Positions 31,676-33,979 of a DNA stretch of 33,979 nucleotides are shown here, piece by piece. The first letter of the stretch is position 1; each line of letters begins with the position of its first letter. The notes below the pieces were generated by a model, which had not been told where the DNA came from, did no database searches, and saw only the letters and a list, made by a program, of their open reading frames with translations. The translations under genes were made by a program, and so were the position numbers. Source of the stretch: an uncultured Eubacteriales bacterium. Lineage in GTDB: Bacteria > Bacillota > Clostridia > Christensenellales > CAG-138. The stretch lies in assembly GCA_902761365.1 (NCBI GenBank), contig CACWJZ010000014.1, positions 1 to 33,979 on the forward strand. Direction: 5' to 3'.

Positions 31676-33175
31676 ATGGGGGAGAAAACCGAGGCGCGCT
31701 TTCGGGCGCTCGTGGGCGAAATCGAATATCTCAACAACATCAGCCAGACCCTTTCCTGGGACATGCGGGTGATGATGCCCGCCGCTGCCGCCGATTACCG
31801 GGGGCAGGAGATGGGGTATCTTGCGGGACGCATCCACGCTCTTAAAACCTCCCCGGAGATGGGGGAGCTGCTCCATGCTCTGGAGGCGGACCCGCCCGGG
31901 GACCCCGTCCTCGGGGCCATGGTCCAAAGGGCTCGCCGGGAGCATGATCGGCTCCGGAAGGTGCCCGAGGACCTGTTCGCTGCCTGCGCCGCCCACACCC
32001 TGCGCACGGAGCACCTGTGGCCCTGGGCCCGGTCCGAGAACGACTACGAGCTGATCCGCCCCGCGTTGGAGCAGGCCTTCGCCTACCGGCGGGACATGGC
32101 CGCCTGCTGCGGCTTTGCCCATGACCCGCTCACCGGCCTCATGGACCAGTGGGAGGTGGGCGACACCCGGGCCGAGATGGACAGCCTCTTCGCCACCCTG
32201 AAGGAAGCTTTGGTGCCCCTGCTGCGGGAGCTTCGGGACCTGCCCCAGCCGGACAGGACGCCCCTTCTGGGCTCCTTCCCCAAGGCGCGACAGAAGGCTT
32301 TCTGCCGGGAGGTTTTGCAGGCCGTGGGCTTCAACTTCGATCGGGGCCGGGTGGACGAGAGCGCTCATCCCTACACCACATTCAACCACCGGGGGGACGT
32401 GCGCATCACCTGCCGCTACTTCGAGGACGATTTCACCCGGGCGGTGGGGTCCAGCCTCCACGAGGGGGGCCACGCCATCTACTGGCAGAGCATCGCCCCG
32501 GACCTGGCGGGTACGGGTCTGGCCGCCTCCGCTTCCCTGGCCATGGACGAGTCCCAGGCGCGCTTCCTGGAGTGCATGCTGGGCCGGAGCCTGGCCTTCT
32601 GGCAGTGGGCCCTGCCTCTGGCGGCCCGCTATTTTCCGTCCCTGGACGGAGTGTCGCCCCTGGATTTCTGGCGGGGGCTCAACGGTCTTAGGCTGTCGCC
32701 CCTGCGGCTGGGCGCTGACGAGCTCAGCTACAACCTCCACATCCTCCTGCGGTACGAGCTGGAGAAGGCGCTCTTCGACGGGGCATTGTCCTTCCGGGAC
32801 CTGCCGGCGGCCTGGAACGAGAAATCGGAGGCGTATCTGGGAGTCCGTCCCCGGGAAGACGGGGAGGGCGTGCTCCAGGACATGCACTGGTTCAGCGGGT
32901 ACATCGGCTACTTCCAGAGCTACACCCTGGGCAACTGCTACGCCGCCCAGTTCCTCCACGCCATGCAGCGGGATCTGCCGGACCTGTTTGACCGGGTCCG
33001 CCAGGGAGATTTTACAGCGGTGAAGGATTGGAACACGACCCACATCCACCGCTTCGGCGCCACCCGGTCCGCCCGCCGGATCTTGCAGGACGCCACGGGG
33101 GAGGATGTGAACGCCGGTCGGTACATCGGCTATCTGAAGGAAAAGTACGCCCGGGTCTACGGGCTGTCAAGATAA
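31676..33175 (+). CDS. M32 family (thermostable-type) metallocarboxypeptidase
   Basis: The 499-aa product has the usual M32 length. It carries the zinc motif HEGGH (262-266), the third-ligand region DESQARFLE (E292) and the family signature HPYTTFNHRGDVRIT (231-245). M32 enzymes remove single residues from the C-terminus of peptides, in the cytoplasm (no signal peptide here). Placement right after a peptide importer suggests it trims imported peptides. ATG 31676 is chosen because the upstream ATG overlaps the -10; GGGAG lies 11 nt upstream. The family form is often HEMGH or HECGH; the G at the third position here is a minor variation. Confidence 0.93.
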   Translation: MGEKTEARFRALVGEIEYLNNISQTLSWDMRVMMPAAAADYRGQEMGYLAGRIHALKTSPEMGELLHALEADPPGDPVLGAMVQRARREHDRLRKVPEDLFAACAAHTLRTEHLWPWARSENDYELIRPALEQAFAYRRDMAACCGFAHDPLTGLMDQWEVGDTRAEMDSLFATLKEALVPLLRELRDLPQPDRTPLLGSFPKARQKAFCREVLQAVGFNFDRGRVDESAHPYTTFNHRGDVRITCRYFEDDFTRAVGSSLHEGGHAIYWQSIAPDLAGTGLAASASLAMDESQARFLECMLGRSLAFWQWALPLAARYFPSLDGVSPLDFWRGLNGLRLSPLRLGADELSYNLHILLRYELEKALFDGALSFRDLPAAWNEKSEAYLGVRPREDGEGVLQDMHWFSGYIGYFQSYTLGNCYAAQFLHAMQRDLPDLFDRVRQGDFTAVKDWNTTHIHRFGATRSARRILQDATGEDVNAGRYIGYLKEKYARVYGLSR

Positions 33176-33207
33176 AAAACTATAGTATACAGGAGGAAAA
33201 GGGAATC

Positions 33208-33979
33208 ATGGCCAATTCAGTGCAGGACATCCTGCGGCTCATTCGGGACGAAGAGATCCAGATGGTGGACTTCAAGATGGTGGACATCCACGGGCAGTTC
33301 CGCCACGTGACCATCCCCGCCGAGAACTTCAGCGAGGACATGATGACGGACGGCGTGGGCTTCGACGCCTCCAACTACGGCTACGCGGTGGTGGAGAAGA
33401 GCGACATGGTCTTCATCCCCCGATGTGAAGACCCTGTCCATGACCGGCAACGCCATGGTCATCGACTACCCCAAGAACAGGCCTCTCGATCAGTACCCCC
33501 GGAACATCGTCCGGGCCGCCGAGGACTACATGCGCCAAACCGGCATCGCCGACACCATGCTGGTGCTGCCGGAGTTCGAGTTTTACCTCTTCGACCAGAT
33601 CAACTGGGAGGTGAAACCCGGGTCCATCGGCATGAGCCTGGACGCGGAGCAGAGCTATTGGAACAGCGCCTCCAACGGCAAGGGCTACGTGGTCCCCTAT
33701 CAGAGGGCCTACCATGTGGCCAAGCCCCTGGACCGCACCTATGAGTGCCGGAGCGAGATGTGCCTGAAGATGCAGGAGGCGGGCATCCCCGTCAAGTACC
33801 ACCACCCCGAGGTGGGCGCCTCCGGCCAGTTCGAGATCGAGCCCAAGCTGGGGGAGATGTCCAAGATGGCTGACGCCACCATGCTGGTGAAGTACATCGT
33901 CCGCAACACCGCCATGAAGTACGGCAAGACCGCCACCTTCATGCCCAAGCCCGTCTACGGCGAGGCCGGCAGCGGCATG
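33208..33979 (+). pseudogene. glnA: Glutamine synthetase, frameshifted and cut by window end
   Basis: The first 71 codons read MANSVQDILRLIRDEEIQ and on to VVEKSDMVFIP, the N-terminus of a Clostridia-type glutamine synthetase. At about 33420 the frame is lost. From 33422 the next frame continues as glutamine synthetase (DVKTLSMTGNAMVIDYPKN, PEFEFYLFD, GQFEIEPKLGEMSKMADAT, MPKPVYGEAGSGM) to the window end. Comparison with the family from memory suggests about 11 residues (of the DLTTAAMDPF type) missing at the junction, equal to a deletion of about 32 nt. As written the protein would stop or run out of frame. The active-site loop after the junction is intact. Either a real null allele or an assembly error. 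AGGAGG is 11 nt before the ATG. Confidence 0.85.

Noticed and set aside
33164..33191. Promoter directly before glutamine synthetase (CTGTCA, 16 nt, TATACA)
   Set aside because: The predicted start point would fall after the AGGAGG ribosome-binding site, so it would not give a translatable leader.

Overview
The window is GC-rich, densely coded DNA from a Gram-positive, Clostridia-like bacterium. Support for this comes from a tandem glycine riboswitch ahead of gcvT, a Clostridia-type glutamine synthetase, a MurA2/MurZ-like enolpyruvyl transferase, DUF3899 and DUF6273 proteins, a BlaI-type repressor, strong AGGAGG ribosome-binding sites, and many sigma-A promoters with a TGnTATACT -10. Genus and species cannot be named from the sequence. 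No rRNA, tRNA, CRISPR array, transposase or phage module was seen.

Left part (1-14.3 kb), housekeeping and accessory genes on both strands: the 5' end of gcvT with its riboswitch; two membrane or secreted proteins whose promoters lie in near-identical repeat copies; murA; an Lrp-type regulator coupled to a PLP aminotransferase; an ECF sigma factor with a large C-terminal domain and its own ECF-type promoter; an AT-richer island of unknown genes next to a palindromic repeat array; a small EF-hand protein; divergent YczE-like and PAP2 membrane proteins; a leucine-rich-repeat surface protein; a small HTH protein; and an M48 (Ste24-like) membrane protease. Two copies of a compound palindromic element of about 135 bp fill two gene-free gaps.

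Right part (14.3-31.6 kb), two complete Opp/Dpp-type peptide ABC transporter operons. Operon 1 (binding protein, OppB, OppC, OppD, OppF, DUF3899 protein) is strongly non-standard. Its OppD-like ATPase has about 345 extra residues between the Q-loop and the ABC signature. Its OppC-like permease has a roughly 200-residue extracytoplasmic domain. Its binding protein is 790 aa. Both of its ATPases lack the C-terminal cysteine cluster typical of this family. Operon 2 (OppB, OppC, OppD, OppF, binding protein) keeps the normal ATPase layout and the cysteines, with a smaller OppC expansion. Neither binding protein has a lipobox. A TPR-like/DUF6273 membrane protein and an orphan BlaI-type repressor lie between the operons.

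Right end: an M32 carboxypeptidase, which could use peptides imported by the two transporters, then a glutamine synthetase gene that appears to have lost about 32 nt with a frameshift and runs off the window. Together the right half suggests peptide uptake, peptide trimming and nitrogen assimilation. The strongest candidate for an undescribed system is the enlarged operon 1 transporter.
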